From positions 1 to 32,975 of the forward strand of contig JAFAZN010000018.1 of NCBI GenBank assembly GCA_019239775.1: a stretch of DNA of 32,975 nt. Reading direction: 5' to 3'. Position numbers and translations under genes: made by a program. This document shows positions 6,906 through 15,065 of this stretch, piece by piece. The DNA comes from Chloroflexota bacterium. Lineage in GTDB: Bacteria; Chloroflexota; UBA6077; CF-72. Under the pieces are notes generated by a model. The model did no database searches, was not told where the DNA came from, and was given only the letters and a program-made list of their open reading frames with translations. Numbering within the stretch: the stretch's first letter is position 1; each line of letters starts with the position of its first letter.

Positions 6906-9871
6906 ATAAGGTCCCACCCGCCCCCCCAAGTTTCCATGGGGGGCTTCGCCCCCCAACCCCCCCGGTTGCGCGTACCGCGTCAGGCGCTATGCAGGTTCGG
7001 GCCGATGCCACGGAGACGTGGGACGCGCGCACCACGGAACGACGCGAAGCGTTTGAGGCCGTCCTGCAAAGACAGCCTGACGGCGTCAGTCGGCGGCGGT
7101 TTTTGGAGCTTCTTGGCGCAAGCCTCGCATTGGCTGGTGCCGCAAGCTGCGCACCACCGCGCGAGCAGATCGTGCCATACGTTCGGCCACCCCAGCAGGC
7201 CGCGCCGGGCACGCCGCTGTATTACGCCAGCGCGCACGTGATCGACGGTTTCGCGGAGGGCATCCTGGTCGAAACGCACGACGGCCGACCAACCAAGATC
7301 GAAGGCAATCCGCAACACCCGGGCTCTCTCGGGGGCACGGACGCCTTCGCACAGGCCTCGATTTTGAGCCTCTACGATCCGAACCGCTCGCAAACGGTGA
7401 CGCACAACGGACAGATCAGTACCTGGAACGCATTTCTCCAGGCGCTGCGCACGCAGATTGCGGGGCTGCAGCAGACGCAAGGCGATGGACTCCGGTTCCT
7501 CACACCGAGCGTGACCTCGCCAACGCTGAGCGCGCAATTCGAAACCATCCTTTCAATATTTCCGCGGGCGCAGTGGCATCGCTGGGAGCCAGTGAACCGA
7601 GATAATGCGCTCCTCGGTTCCCTGCTCGCGTTTGGACAACCGGTGGAGCCGCGCTACCACTTTGACGCGGCTGACGTGGTCCTTTCGCTGGATGCGGATC
7701 CATTTGCCTGGTCGCCAGGACGGTTGCGCTATGTGCGCGACTTCGGCACGAGACGACGGCCGGAGCTCGGAGCGCTGACCCGGGTGTATGCGGTGGAGAG
7801 CACGCCCTCGTTGTTGGGTGCTTCGGCAGATCACCGCCTGCCCTTGGCCGCGCGCGATATCGAGCCGTTCGCATTCGCACTGGCGACTGCTCTGGGCGTG
7901 AATGTCGGCGCCACGTCAGTGCCGCCCCAACAGGTGCCGCCAGCTTGGCTGGATGCTCTGGTGGCGGACCTCCAGTCGCACACCACACGAACGCTGGTTC
8001 TGCCGGGAGACTTCCAGTCACCGACAGTGCATGCGCTGGCGCACTCCATCAACGCGGCACTGGGCAGCGTGGGTACGACGGTCGAGTACTCCAGTCCGGT
8101 CGAAACCGATCCGGTCGAGCATGCGCTGTCGCTCGAACAGCTGGTTGACGACATGACGGCTGGCAAGGTCTCGACTCTGGTCGTGATTGGCGGAAATCCG
8201 GCGTTCACCACGCCAGCGGATATCGCGTTTACGCAGAGTCTGCAGCAGGTGGGCATGCGGATCCACCTGGGGCTGTTTGAGGACGAGACCGCCGCGGCCA
8301 GCGACTGGCATATCCCCGAGCTGCATCCGCTGGAGGACTGGACTGATGCGCGCGCATATGATGGATCGGCAACGATTCTCCAGCCGGTCATTGCGCCGCT
8401 GTATGACGCCCACTCCGCGCACGAATTACTGGCGGCGTTTACACCTCAGGCCGGTTCTTCCAGCCACGATATCGTGAAAGGCTACTGGCAGACCCAACCC
8501 GCCGCTGGCGACTTCGACACCTTCTGGCGAACATCCCTGCACGACGGAGTCGTGGCGGGGTCCGCACTTCCCACACTTGAGATGGCGGTGAGGCCGACTT
8601 GGGCTGCGGGTTTGACAACGGCAACAGCGGCGGGCACGGCAGAAGGGCTCGAACTGGTGTTTCGGCCGGATTCGTCACTGTACGACGGCCGTTTCGCGAG
8701 CAATGGCTGGCTCCTGGAGCTGCCACGACCGCTGACCAAGCTGACATGGGACAACGTGGCCGTCGTGAGCCCCGCAACCGCGCACAGACTGGGACTTGCC
8801 ACCGAGGACGTGGTCGAGCTGCGCCATGGCCGGGGCAGCCTCAAGGCGCCGGTCTGGGTCTTGCCTGGTCAGGCGGATGACTCCGTGACGGTCAGTTTCG
8901 GATATGGCCGACGCCAGGGCGCGGGCGCTGGAAACGGCGTTGGCTTCGATGCCTACGCGCTTCGGACCGCGGGGGCGCCCTGGTTCGTTGCCGGGCTGGA
9001 GGTCACGCCCACTGGTGAGAAGTACCCGCTGGCAGCGACGCAGAGTCACTATTCGATGGAGGGTCGTGACCTCGTCGTGAGCCTTACCTCGGGTGATCAG
9101 ACGCCAGCCCAACAGCAACCGCTGGAGTCGCTCTATCCGGCATACGCGTATCCCGACAATCGTTGGGGCATGGTCATCGACCTGAACAGTTGTGTTGGAT
9201 GCAACGCGTGCATCGTGGCATGCCAGTCGGAAAACAATATTCCTGTGGTGGGAAAGGAGGAAGTTAGCCGCGGCCGCGAGATGCTGTGGCTCCGCGTCGA
9301 CACCTATTTTGACGGGAGCGACGCGAATCCAGCATTCCAGCAACAGCTGGTGCCATGCATGCAGTGCGAAAACGCGCCGTGTGAGCTGGTCTGCCCGGTC
9401 GGGGCTACCGTGCATAGCTCCGAAGGTCTGAACGACATGGTCTATAACCGCTGCGTTGGCACGCGCTATTGCTCGAACAACTGCCCCTACAAGGTTCGGC
9501 ATTTCAACTTTTTCTCGTACAGCGATTTTGATACGCCACAGCTGAAGCTGCAGCGCAATCCGGAGGTGACTGTCCGCAGCCGCGGTGTCATGGAGAAATG
9601 CACCTACTGCGTGCAACGCATTACCGCCGGACGCATCGCGGCGGAGAAAGAGGGGCGGCCGATACGCGACGGGGAAGTGGTCACGGCATGCCAGGCAGCC
9701 TGCCCCAGTGGCGCCATTGTCTTTGGCAACCTGAACGATTCCGCCTCCGCTGTCAGCCGCCAGCGGGCGCTGCCGCGCAATTACACGATGCTCGCAGAAC
9801 TGAATACGCGGCCGCGAACGACGTATCTTGCGAAAGTCCCAAATCGCAATCCACAACTGGGGAACACGTGA
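6902..9871 (+). CDS. actB: Alternative complex III subunit ActB, Fe-S and molybdopterin-oxidoreductase-like
   Basis: 989 residues. A twin-arginine signal (SRRRFLELLGASLALAGAASC) occurs at about residues 63-83, unusually far in. The large middle part resembles a molybdopterin oxidoreductase, a domain known to lack cofactor in ActB. The C-terminal ferredoxin part carries four cysteine clusters: CVGCNACIVAC from residue 764, CMQCENAPCELVC near 819, CVGTRYCSNNC near 850, and CTYCVQ near 899 with CQAACPSG near 930. These normally hold three [4Fe-4S] and one [3Fe-4S] centre. The ATG at 6902 overlaps the actA stop. The first 30 residues are Pro-rich and are encoded partly by a GC-rich hairpin repeat; a downstream ATG at 6989 is a possible alternative start. 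Confidence 0.95.
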   Translation: MNKVPPAPPSFHGGLRPPTPPVARTASGAMQVRADATETWDARTTERREAFEAVLQRQPDGVSRRRFLELLGASLALAGAASCAPPREQIVPYVRPPQQAAPGTPLYYASAHVIDGFAEGILVETHDGRPTKIEGNPQHPGSLGGTDAFAQASILSLYDPNRSQTVTHNGQISTWNAFLQALRTQIAGLQQTQGDGLRFLTPSVTSPTLSAQFETILSIFPRAQWHRWEPVNRDNALLGSLLAFGQPVEPRYHFDAADVVLSLDADPFAWSPGRLRYVRDFGTRRRPELGALTRVYAVESTPSLLGASADHRLPLAARDIEPFAFALATALGVNVGATSVPPQQVPPAWLDALVADLQSHTTRTLVLPGDFQSPTVHALAHSINAALGSVGTTVEYSSPVETDPVEHALSLEQLVDDMTAGKVSTLVVIGGNPAFTTPADIAFTQSLQQVGMRIHLGLFEDETAAASDWHIPELHPLEDWTDARAYDGSATILQPVIAPLYDAHSAHELLAAFTPQAGSSSHDIVKGYWQTQPAAGDFDTFWRTSLHDGVVAGSALPTLEMAVRPTWAAGLTTATAAGTAEGLELVFRPDSSLYDGRFASNGWLLELPRPLTKLTWDNVAVVSPATAHRLGLATEDVVELRHGRGSLKAPVWVLPGQADDSVTVSFGYGRRQGAGAGNGVGFDAYALRTAGAPWFVAGLEVTPTGEKYPLAATQSHYSMEGRDLVVSLTSGDQTPAQQQPLESLYPAYAYPDNRWGMVIDLNSCVGCNACIVACQSENNIPVVGKEEVSRGREMLWLRVDTYFDGSDANPAFQQQLVPCMQCENAPCELVCPVGATVHSSEGLNDMVYNRCVGTRYCSNNCPYKVRHFNFFSYSDFDTPQLKLQRNPEVTVRSRGVMEKCTYCVQRITAGRIAAEKEGRPIRDGEVVTACQAACPSGAIVFGNLNDSASAVSRQRALPRNYTMLAELNTRPRTTYLAKVPNRNPQLGNT
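6919..6963. repeat. GC-rich hairpin repeat inside the start of actB
   Basis: Just after the actB start lies a run of C tracts around a perfect hairpin, GGGGGGC-TTC-GCCCCCC at 6938-6954, flanked by CCCCCCC at 6921-6927 and again near 6957-6963. Base use is unlike the surrounding gene, and the encoded residues (Pro and Gly rich) precede the Tat signal that should be N-terminal. It looks like an intergenic-type repeat that has become in-frame coding sequence. In RNA the hairpin would sit about 35 bases after the start codon. Confidence 0.6.
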
Positions 9872-10035
9872 CGGTGTCTTCTGTGGGCACACCGCTACGC
9901 GGTGCGAACCTTCGGAGGATGAACTTTCGGGTGGGAGAGGCGGACTTCCCTAGAGGTCGGAGTGGTGACAACCTTCGAGGGATAGACTTCCGAGTGGCAG
10001 AGTCGCGTTCGGGCGGGGTAGGCAGTGGCGGCTGA
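9868..10035 (+). CDS. Possible 55-residue small protein between actB and actC
   Basis: GTG at 9868 overlaps the actB stop as GTGA and follows GGGGA at about five bases. The frame stays open to TGA at 10033-10035, overlapping the actC start by 11 bases. The peptide contains a 21-residue spaced duplication, NLRRMNFRVGEAD and NLRGIDFRVAESR. Between the two copies, the codon pairs CGG/CGA (twice) and TTT/TTC differ only silently and the other changes are mild, as expected of translated sequence. The product would be basic, soluble and Gly/Arg-rich, and is not a known act subunit. The alternative is a noncoding repeat that separates the two genes. Confidence 0.35.
   Translation: MTVSSVGTPLRGANLRRMNFRVGEADFPRGRSGDNLRGIDFRVAESRSGGVGSGG
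9907..10008. repeat. Imperfect direct duplication with 63-bp period
   Basis: Two copies of about 39 bases begin AACCTTCG at 9907 and 9970. They share most positions over the first 30 bases, with divergence toward the end. The period is a multiple of three. A small hairpin, CACCGC-TAC-GCGGTG, precedes it at 9890-9904. The duplication fills most of the only long gap in the act part of the operon. Confidence 0.6.
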
Positions 10036-11413
10036 GGCGCGGCAGCCGTTCATCGAGCGTGGCTTTGGGCCGTTGCTTGGGCCCGAGCATTCGTACGGCT
10101 CGATCACCGATCGCATCAACGCGATCGTCCTGGCGCCTGGCAGTCGCTTCTGGTGGCGCATTGGACTCGGGGTCGGTCTGGTCCTGGTAATGCTTCTGTT
10201 CATCACGATGACGGTGCTGATCGCGATCGGCATCGGCGTCTGGGGCGTGATGATTCCGGTTGCCTGGGGCTTTGCCATCACCAGCTTCGTGTGGTGGATC
10301 GGTATTGGCCACGCGGGCACGCTGATCTCCGCAATTTTGTATTTGCTGAAGCAGCAATGGCGCACGTCTATCAACCGGTTTGCCGAGGCGATGACCATTT
10401 TCGCCGTCATCCAGGCGGGCCTGTACCCGGTATTCCACCTTGGCAGACCCTGGTTTTTCTACTGGCTGATTCCGTATCCGGCCACGATGAACACGTGGCC
10501 ACAGTTCCGTAGTCCGCTCATCTGGGACTTCTTCGCAGTGAGCACGTATTTCACGGTATCGCTGATTTTCTGGTACCTGGGCATGGTGCCGGACCTGGCG
10601 AGCCTGCGCGATCGGGCGGTGAGCCGCGCGGCGCAGGTGCTGTATGGGATCCTCGCGCTGGGCTGGCGTGGCTCGGCCCGCCACTGGCATCGCTACGAGC
10701 AGGGCTACTACTTGCTGGCTGCCCTTGCGACGCCGCTGGTGGTCTCGGTGCACAGCGTCGTCAGCACGGACTTCGCGGTGGGCATTGTGCCAGGCTGGCA
10801 TGAGACTATTTTCCCGCCGTACTTCGTCGCGGGCGCGCTGTTTTCTGGGTTCGCCATGGTGCTCACGATCACCATTCCACTCCGGGCAACCTTCCACCTG
10901 CACGATTTTGTCACCGACCGCCACCTGGACATCATCGCCAAGTTCACCCTGGTGACGGGACTCATCGTCGACTATTCGTACCTGATCGAGCATTTCATGG
11001 GCTGGTACAGCGGCAACCAGTTTGAGCTCGCGTTGCTGAGCAACCGCGCCTTCGGTCCATATGGGCTCTGGTACTGGGTGCTGCTGTTCTGCAATGTCCT
11101 GGTGACGCAGCTCTTATGGTTCAAATCCATCCGGAGCAGCGTGCTCGCGCTGTTTGGCGTCTCAATTCTGATCAACATCGGCATGTGGACGGAGCGATTT
11201 GTCATCGTCGTGGGCAGCCTGGCGCAAGACTTTGTCCCGGCCGCGTGGGGCGACTTCGCTCCCACGGTGTGGGATTGGGCGTTCCTGCTTGGCACACTCG
11301 GACTTTTCACCAGCCTGATGTTCCTGTTCGTGCGCGGACTGCCGATCATTCCTGGATTCGAAATGCGACGGCTGTTGCACGAACTCTGGTTCCACGAAGG
11401 CGCCCGCAACTGA
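10025..11413 (+). CDS. actC: Alternative complex III subunit ActC, NrfD/PsrC-like quinol-binding protein
   Basis: 462-residue integral membrane protein with about ten hydrophobic helices, of the NrfD/PsrC family. Recognisable parts include SFVWWIGIGHAGTLISAILYL near residue 90 and the following loop with FHLGRPWFFYW, and EHFMGWYSGNQ further on. In alternative complex III ActC binds quinol near the outer face and passes electrons to the ActB Fe-S clusters. The start GTG at 10025 lies behind GGGGTAGG. A longer N-terminus in this frame is not supported. It overlaps actD by one base (TGATG). Confidence 0.95.
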   Translation: MAAEARQPFIERGFGPLLGPEHSYGSITDRINAIVLAPGSRFWWRIGLGVGLVLVMLLFITMTVLIAIGIGVWGVMIPVAWGFAITSFVWWIGIGHAGTLISAILYLLKQQWRTSINRFAEAMTIFAVIQAGLYPVFHLGRPWFFYWLIPYPATMNTWPQFRSPLIWDFFAVSTYFTVSLIFWYLGMVPDLASLRDRAVSRAAQVLYGILALGWRGSARHWHRYEQGYYLLAALATPLVVSVHSVVSTDFAVGIVPGWHETIFPPYFVAGALFSGFAMVLTITIPLRATFHLHDFVTDRHLDIIAKFTLVTGLIVDYSYLIEHFMGWYSGNQFELALLSNRAFGPYGLWYWVLLFCNVLVTQLLWFKSIRSSVLALFGVSILINIGMWTERFVIVVGSLAQDFVPAAWGDFAPTVWDWAFLLGTLGLFTSLMFLFVRGLPIIPGFEMRRLLHELWFHEGARN

Positions 11414-11934
11414 TGTACGGGCTCATGGCCGAGTTCGAAACCGCCGAGCAACTCGTGGTGGCGAGTCGGCGCGTGGCAGCGGCAGGCTACCGGCGCATCG
11501 ATGCCTATTCTCCATTTCCCATCCAGGGTCTTGGTGAGGCACTTGGATTTCGCAGCAACGCCATTTCCAAAATCGGACTCACCGGCGGAGTGGTTGGTGC
11601 ACTCACCGGCTATGGCATGCAATTCTGGGTCCACACCACAGCCTTGCCGATCAATGTCGGAGGTCGACCGCTCAATAGCTGGCCCTCGTTCGTGCCAGTG
11701 ACGTTCGAGCTGGCGGTACTGTTTTCGGCGCTTTCGATGCTGGTGGGGCTGTTCATTCTGAACGGACATCCGGAGCCGTACCACCCGGTGTTCAACGTCG
11801 CGAGCTTCGGCCGGGCGACACGCGACGGCTTCTTTCTCTGCGTAGAGGCAGATGATGCGCTCTTCGACCCGCAGCGTACGCGGGAGCTTCTTCGCGGTCT
11901 GGGTGCGACAGAGGTTAGTGATGTACCGGGGTAG
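11413..11934 (+). CDS. actD: Alternative complex III subunit ActD (DUF3341)
   Basis: 173 residues with two hydrophobic helices, at about 54-75 (GLTGGVVGALTGYGMQFWV) and 96-117 (VTFELAVLFSALSMLVGLFI). The N-terminal soluble part begins YGLMAEFETAEQLVVASRRV and the C-terminal part holds DGFFLCVEADD, both typical of the DUF3341 family. ActD is a structural subunit with no cofactor. Its ATG shares a base with the actC stop, and its end overlaps the start of actE by 14 bases. Confidence 0.93.
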   Translation: MYGLMAEFETAEQLVVASRRVAAAGYRRIDAYSPFPIQGLGEALGFRSNAISKIGLTGGVVGALTGYGMQFWVHTTALPINVGGRPLNSWPSFVPVTFELAVLFSALSMLVGLFILNGHPEPYHPVFNVASFGRATRDGFFLCVEADDALFDPQRTRELLRGLGATEVSDVPG

Positions 11935-12478
11935 TGCAACAACGTTTGCCTTGGTTGTGGCGTTGGCGTTGGTAGGTTGCAACCAACGCATGGGCGAGCA
12001 GCCGTACTATCGGCCGCTGCAGGCGGGCGATGCTCGGCCGGTGCCTGGCGACACGGTGGCGCGTGGCCACCTGGAGGATGACTCCCTGCTGTTTACGGGC
12101 AAGGACGCCAGCGGCCGGGACAGCACGGAGTTCCCGTTCCCAGTCACCCGCGAGGTGCTGGACCGTGGGCGCGACCGCTTCAGCATCTACTGTGTCCCGT
12201 GTCACGGACCGGCGGGTGACGGCGACGGGATCGTCGTGCAGCGCGGGTTCAACCCGCCGCCTTCGTATCACACAGACCGGCTGCGAGCTGCACCGGCGGG
12301 CCACTTCTTTGACGTCATAACCAACGGGTTCGGCGCGATGCCGAGCTACGCGTCGCAAGTTCCGGTCGACGACCGCTGGGCGATTGTCGCGTACATTCGC
12401 GCGCTGCAATTGAGCCAGTCCGCGCCGATTGCGGACCTGCCACCCGACGGTCGTGCTGAACTGGAGGCACAACCGTGA
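11921..12478 (+). CDS. actE: Alternative complex III subunit ActE, monoheme lipoprotein cytochrome c
   Basis: 185 residues. A short signal ends in the lipobox LVGC with Cys20 as the lipidation site. A single class I cytochrome c heme motif is at CVPCH, residues 91-95, with a likely Met axial ligand in GFGAMPSYA. ActE accepts electrons from the ActA hemes and passes them to the oxidase, here probably the heme domain of CoxB. The ATG at 11921 gives a compact signal peptide; a GTG directly before it is equally possible. Confidence 0.94.
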   Translation: MYRGSATTFALVVALALVGCNQRMGEQPYYRPLQAGDARPVPGDTVARGHLEDDSLLFTGKDASGRDSTEFPFPVTREVLDRGRDRFSIYCVPCHGPAGDGDGIVVQRGFNPPPSYHTDRLRAAPAGHFFDVITNGFGAMPSYASQVPVDDRWAIVAYIRALQLSQSAPIADLPPDGRAELEAQP

Positions 12479-12546
12479 AACGGAGGCCGAGACTCATCCG
12501 GCCAATGGAAGTGGTGTCAGCTACGCTCGAGGCGGTCCCGTGGTGA
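12475..12546 (+). CDS. Possible 23-codon linker frame between actE and actF
   Basis: The frame starts with GTG at 12475, overlapping the actE stop as GTGA, and ends in TGA at 12544-12546, overlapping the actF GTG at 12543 as GTGA. The product would be 23 basic residues. No family is recognised, and a frame this short can arise by chance. It would let ribosomes pass from actE to actF without a gap, which is the only argument for it. Confidence 0.18.
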   Translation: MKRRPRLIRPMEVVSATLEAVPW

Positions 12547-13604
12547 TCGACTGGACAGTGGTATGTCGGGCGTATCTCGTGGCGTGGACGTTCTGGGCGG
12601 GCATCGGTCTCGGCGGAATGGGCATCCTCTTTGTCCAGTATCTGACTGGTGGCAACTGGGGATTGGCGACGCGCCGTATTTTCGAGGCCGCTGCTGCAAC
12701 GGTGCCATTGATGTCCGTGCTATTCCTCCCATTGCTGCTCGGACTGCCGAATCTTTACGCGTGGGCGCGCCCCGGCGATGTGAGCGCTGACGCAGTGTTG
12801 CAGCACAAGGCGCTGTACCTCAACGTGCCGTTTTTCACCGTCCGCAGCGTCACCTACCTGGTGTTGTGGAGCGTTCTCGCTGCGCTGCTGCTGAGATGGT
12901 CGGCTGGTGATTTGAGGCGATTGCAAAAGTTCAGCATCGTCGGCGCCATCCTCCTTGGCGTAACGGTGAGCTTCGCCGCCATCGACTGGCTGATGTCGCT
13001 GGACGCGGATTGGTATTCCACCATGTACCCACCGCTGGTGGCGATGAGCTTCATGTTGTGCGCGCTCGCCTTCGGCATCATCACGCTGGTGCGGCTCGCA
13101 CCACGGACGGAACTCGCGGAGATCGCAACGCCCCAGCTCTTGAACGATCTGGGCAGCCTGCTACTCGCGTTTCTGATGTTGTGGGCATATATGCAGTACT
13201 TCCAGTACCTGCTCATCTGGGCCGGCAATCTGAGCGATGAGATTCCGTTCTACCTTCGCCGCGCCGATGGTGGTTGGCAACCGGTCGCAACGTTCGTGGC
13301 CGTCGCCGGCTTCTTCGTTCCCTTCTGGTTCCTGTTATTTCGGCCGCTGAAACGCAATCCGCGGACGCTGGCCTGGATTGCCGGCCTCGTCGTCGTGATG
13401 CACGTGGTGGACGTGTACTGGTTGATTGCACCGCCGTTTGAGCCGGCCGGACCATCACCCAATGTTCTCGACGTGGTGGCGCTGGTCGTACTTGGAGTGG
13501 TGTGGCTGGCGGCACTCGTCTGGCGGCTGCGCGCGCAACCGTTGCTGGCGCGCAACGATATCCGCATCCAGGCCGCGCTGGAGGCAGCGCATGAAACCGC
13601 GTGA
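12543..13604 (+). CDS. actF: Alternative complex III subunit ActF, quinol oxidoreductase membrane subunit
   Basis: About 353 residues with about ten hydrophobic helices, homologous in fold to ActC. The protein starts with the typical short leader followed by a first helix (YLVAWTFWAGIGLGGMGILF), with QYLTGGNWG after it. Other landmarks are SVTYLVLWSVLAALLL, MSLDADWYSTMYPPL and MLWAYMQYFQYLLIWAGNLSDE. The last two belong to the conserved ActF region around the proposed proton route. GTG at 12543 or 12540 is the most likely start; upstream in-frame sequence shows no family resemblance. It overlaps the next gene by 14 bases. Confidence 0.92.
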   Translation: MIDWTVVCRAYLVAWTFWAGIGLGGMGILFVQYLTGGNWGLATRRIFEAAAATVPLMSVLFLPLLLGLPNLYAWARPGDVSADAVLQHKALYLNVPFFTVRSVTYLVLWSVLAALLLRWSAGDLRRLQKFSIVGAILLGVTVSFAAIDWLMSLDADWYSTMYPPLVAMSFMLCALAFGIITLVRLAPRTELAEIATPQLLNDLGSLLLAFLMLWAYMQYFQYLLIWAGNLSDEIPFYLRRADGGWQPVATFVAVAGFFVPFWFLLFRPLKRNPRTLAWIAGLVVVMHVVDVYWLIAPPFEPAGPSPNVLDVVALVVLGVVWLAALVWRLRAQPLLARNDIRIQAALEAAHETA

Positions 13605-14154
13605 GCCAACACGGCCGTTGGTGTGGCTGCTGGCGTTCATCGTCGCGATCGGTGCCCTGGTTAGTCGGCGAGATGCACCACGATCGCGGGGTGGCGTTTC
13701 CTCCGAAGCGGTCCGCCTGGGCTACGAGCGCAGCGACATGCGAGCGGTCGCGGTGGTGATCGGCGGAGTTGGACTCATTGTCATCCTGGGCGTCCTGTTC
13801 ACAGCGGTCACGCTTCTGGAGACCGCAGTGACTGGTATCACGCCGTCGGTCGGTGCGCCAACGGACCTGGTTGGCGGTTTGGCGGCAGCGCCGCGGCCGA
13901 CACCACCTGCTCCAGCACTCGAATCGGAGCCCGGACAGTCGCTCGACCCGTACATGGCCGCCGAGCAGGCAAAGCTGAACGGCTATCGTTGGGTGGATCG
14001 TTCGGCGGGCATTGCCGCGATGCCAATTGACCGCGCGATGGACCTGATTGCGCAACGCGGCCTGCCAGCACGGCAATCGACCTCCGCACGCGACGCCGGC
14101 GATGTCTCTCCGTCTACTGCAAGCTCCGGGCGAATGGAGGAGCATTCTCCGTGA
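13591..14154 (+). CDS. Conserved membrane protein of unknown function in the act-cox operon
   Basis: 187 residues. One hydrophobic helix is near the N-terminus (about 9-22) and a second at about 52-75 (AVVIGGVGLIVILGVLFTAV), followed by a Pro/Ala linker and a soluble tail. The tail contains NGYRWVDRSAGIAAMPIDRAMDLIAQRGLPAR. From memory, this GWVDR...G...IPI..AM.L...GLP pattern recurs in proteins encoded beside cox genes in several phyla, so it is probably an oxidase or complex III accessory factor. The ATG at 13591 follows GGAGG. It overlaps actF by 14 bases and the SCO gene by 4 (GTGA). The exact role is not known to me. Confidence 0.8.
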   Translation: MKPREPTRPLVWLLAFIVAIGALVSRRDAPRSRGGVSSEAVRLGYERSDMRAVAVVIGGVGLIVILGVLFTAVTLLETAVTGITPSVGAPTDLVGGLAAAPRPTPPAPALESEPGQSLDPYMAAEQAKLNGYRWVDRSAGIAAMPIDRAMDLIAQRGLPARQSTSARDAGDVSPSTASSGRMEEHSP

Positions 14155-15065
14155 GGCGCCCAAGAATGCGGCCGAAACAGCTGCTTCGACAGTCGGAGGC
14201 GTTTGCCGCATTCTTAGGCGCAAACTGTCACGCGAATTTCGGCCGACTGCGACTCATGGTGTGGACGGGCTTGTCGGCCGAACTTCGCGCCGCGATCTTG
14301 GCATTCGTCGCGCTGATTGGATTTAGCACCACAGCATTGGCGCACGAGCTTCCACGTGACGAGGTCGCCACCGTCGGGTTTTCTCCACGCGTTGGTGGGC
14401 AAGCGCCGATGGATGCCACATTCGTGGACGAGAGTGGCCTCCGCGTGACCCTGGGACAGTACTTCGGAGCGAAACCAGTTCTGCTGAGTCTGAACTATTT
14501 CCATTGCCAGTACGTGTGCCCGATCGAAGAAGACGGCCTGATCAATGCGCTCAACGGTGTGCATCTCGCGCTGGGCCAGGATTTCACGCTGCTGACGGTC
14601 AGCATCGATCCGACCGATGGTCCACTGGACGCGATCACGGTGAAGGCGCGTGCGTTGCGCGGCTACGATCGACCGGAGGGTGCAAATGGCTGGCACCTCC
14701 TCACCGCGGACGCTACCACCATTCAGCAATTGACAAGCTGGGTTGGATTCCAGTACGTCCCCGATCCGCAACAGGGTGACTTCGCGCATCCAATCGGGGT
14801 TGTTTCCCTCACGCCTGGTGGACGTATCAGCCACTACCTGAAGGGCCTGGACTTCTCCGCCAACGAGCTGGACTTGGCGCTGGCCGACGTGTCGCAGGAC
14901 AGTCAAGCCCCGCCGGTGGTGTGCTACCAGTACGATCCGCTGACGGGCCGCTACACGCCGCTGGCGCTGGACCTGGTGCGCCTTGGTGGCGGAGCCGGCG
15001 TTGCCGCACTGCTGGGTTGGTTGGCCATGCTCTGGCGTGCAGACCTGCGCGGGAAGCGCGCATGA
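14151..15065 (+). CDS. SCO1/SenC-type copper chaperone for cytochrome oxidase
   Basis: 304 residues. A thioredoxin-fold SCO domain carries the copper ligands CQYVC (Cys119, Cys123) and a distant His in DFAHPIG (about residue 219). A C-terminal helix (AGVAALLGWLAMLW) anchors it. SCO proteins deliver copper to the CuA site of CoxB, encoded next. GTG at 14151 is preceded by GGAGGAG at eight bases and overlaps the previous stop, so it looks like the native start. Residues 3-42 are encoded by a dispersed repeat element, and the true signal peptide (AELRAAILAFVALIGFSTTA) comes only after it. An ATG at 14256 near the end of the repeat would restore a normal signal peptide and may be the working start. 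Confidence 0.9.
   Translation: MRRPRMRPKQLLRQSEAFAAFLGANCHANFGRLRLMVWTGLSAELRAAILAFVALIGFSTTALAHELPRDEVATVGFSPRVGGQAPMDATFVDESGLRVTLGQYFGAKPVLLSLNYFHCQYVCPIEEDGLINALNGVHLALGQDFTLLTVSIDPTDGPLDAITVKARALRGYDRPEGANGWHLLTADATTIQQLTSWVGFQYVPDPQQGDFAHPIGVVSLTPGGRISHYLKGLDFSANELDLALADVSQDSQAPPVVCYQYDPLTGRYTPLALDLVRLGGGAGVAALLGWLAMLWRADLRGKRA
14156..14277 (-). repeat. Dispersed hairpin element, copy 1 (inside the SCO gene)
   Basis: Arms at 14156-14172 (GCGCCCAAGAATGCGGC) and 14205-14221 (GCCGCATTCTTAGGCGC) pair at 16 of 17 positions around a 32-base loop. A further 56 bases to 14277 complete the element. Read on the minus strand it matches copy 2 at 31618-31737: by hand, about 62 of 73 positions agree from the outer end through the first arm, and the loop has the same length. 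The copies are in opposite orientation in the window. This copy is in frame with, and close behind, the SCO start codon. Confidence 0.82.

Noticed and set aside
9895..10410. Minus-strand open frame across the actB-actC gap
   Set aside because: Most of it is antisense to actC helices; only the plus-strand frame shows coupled start and stop and silent differences between repeats.
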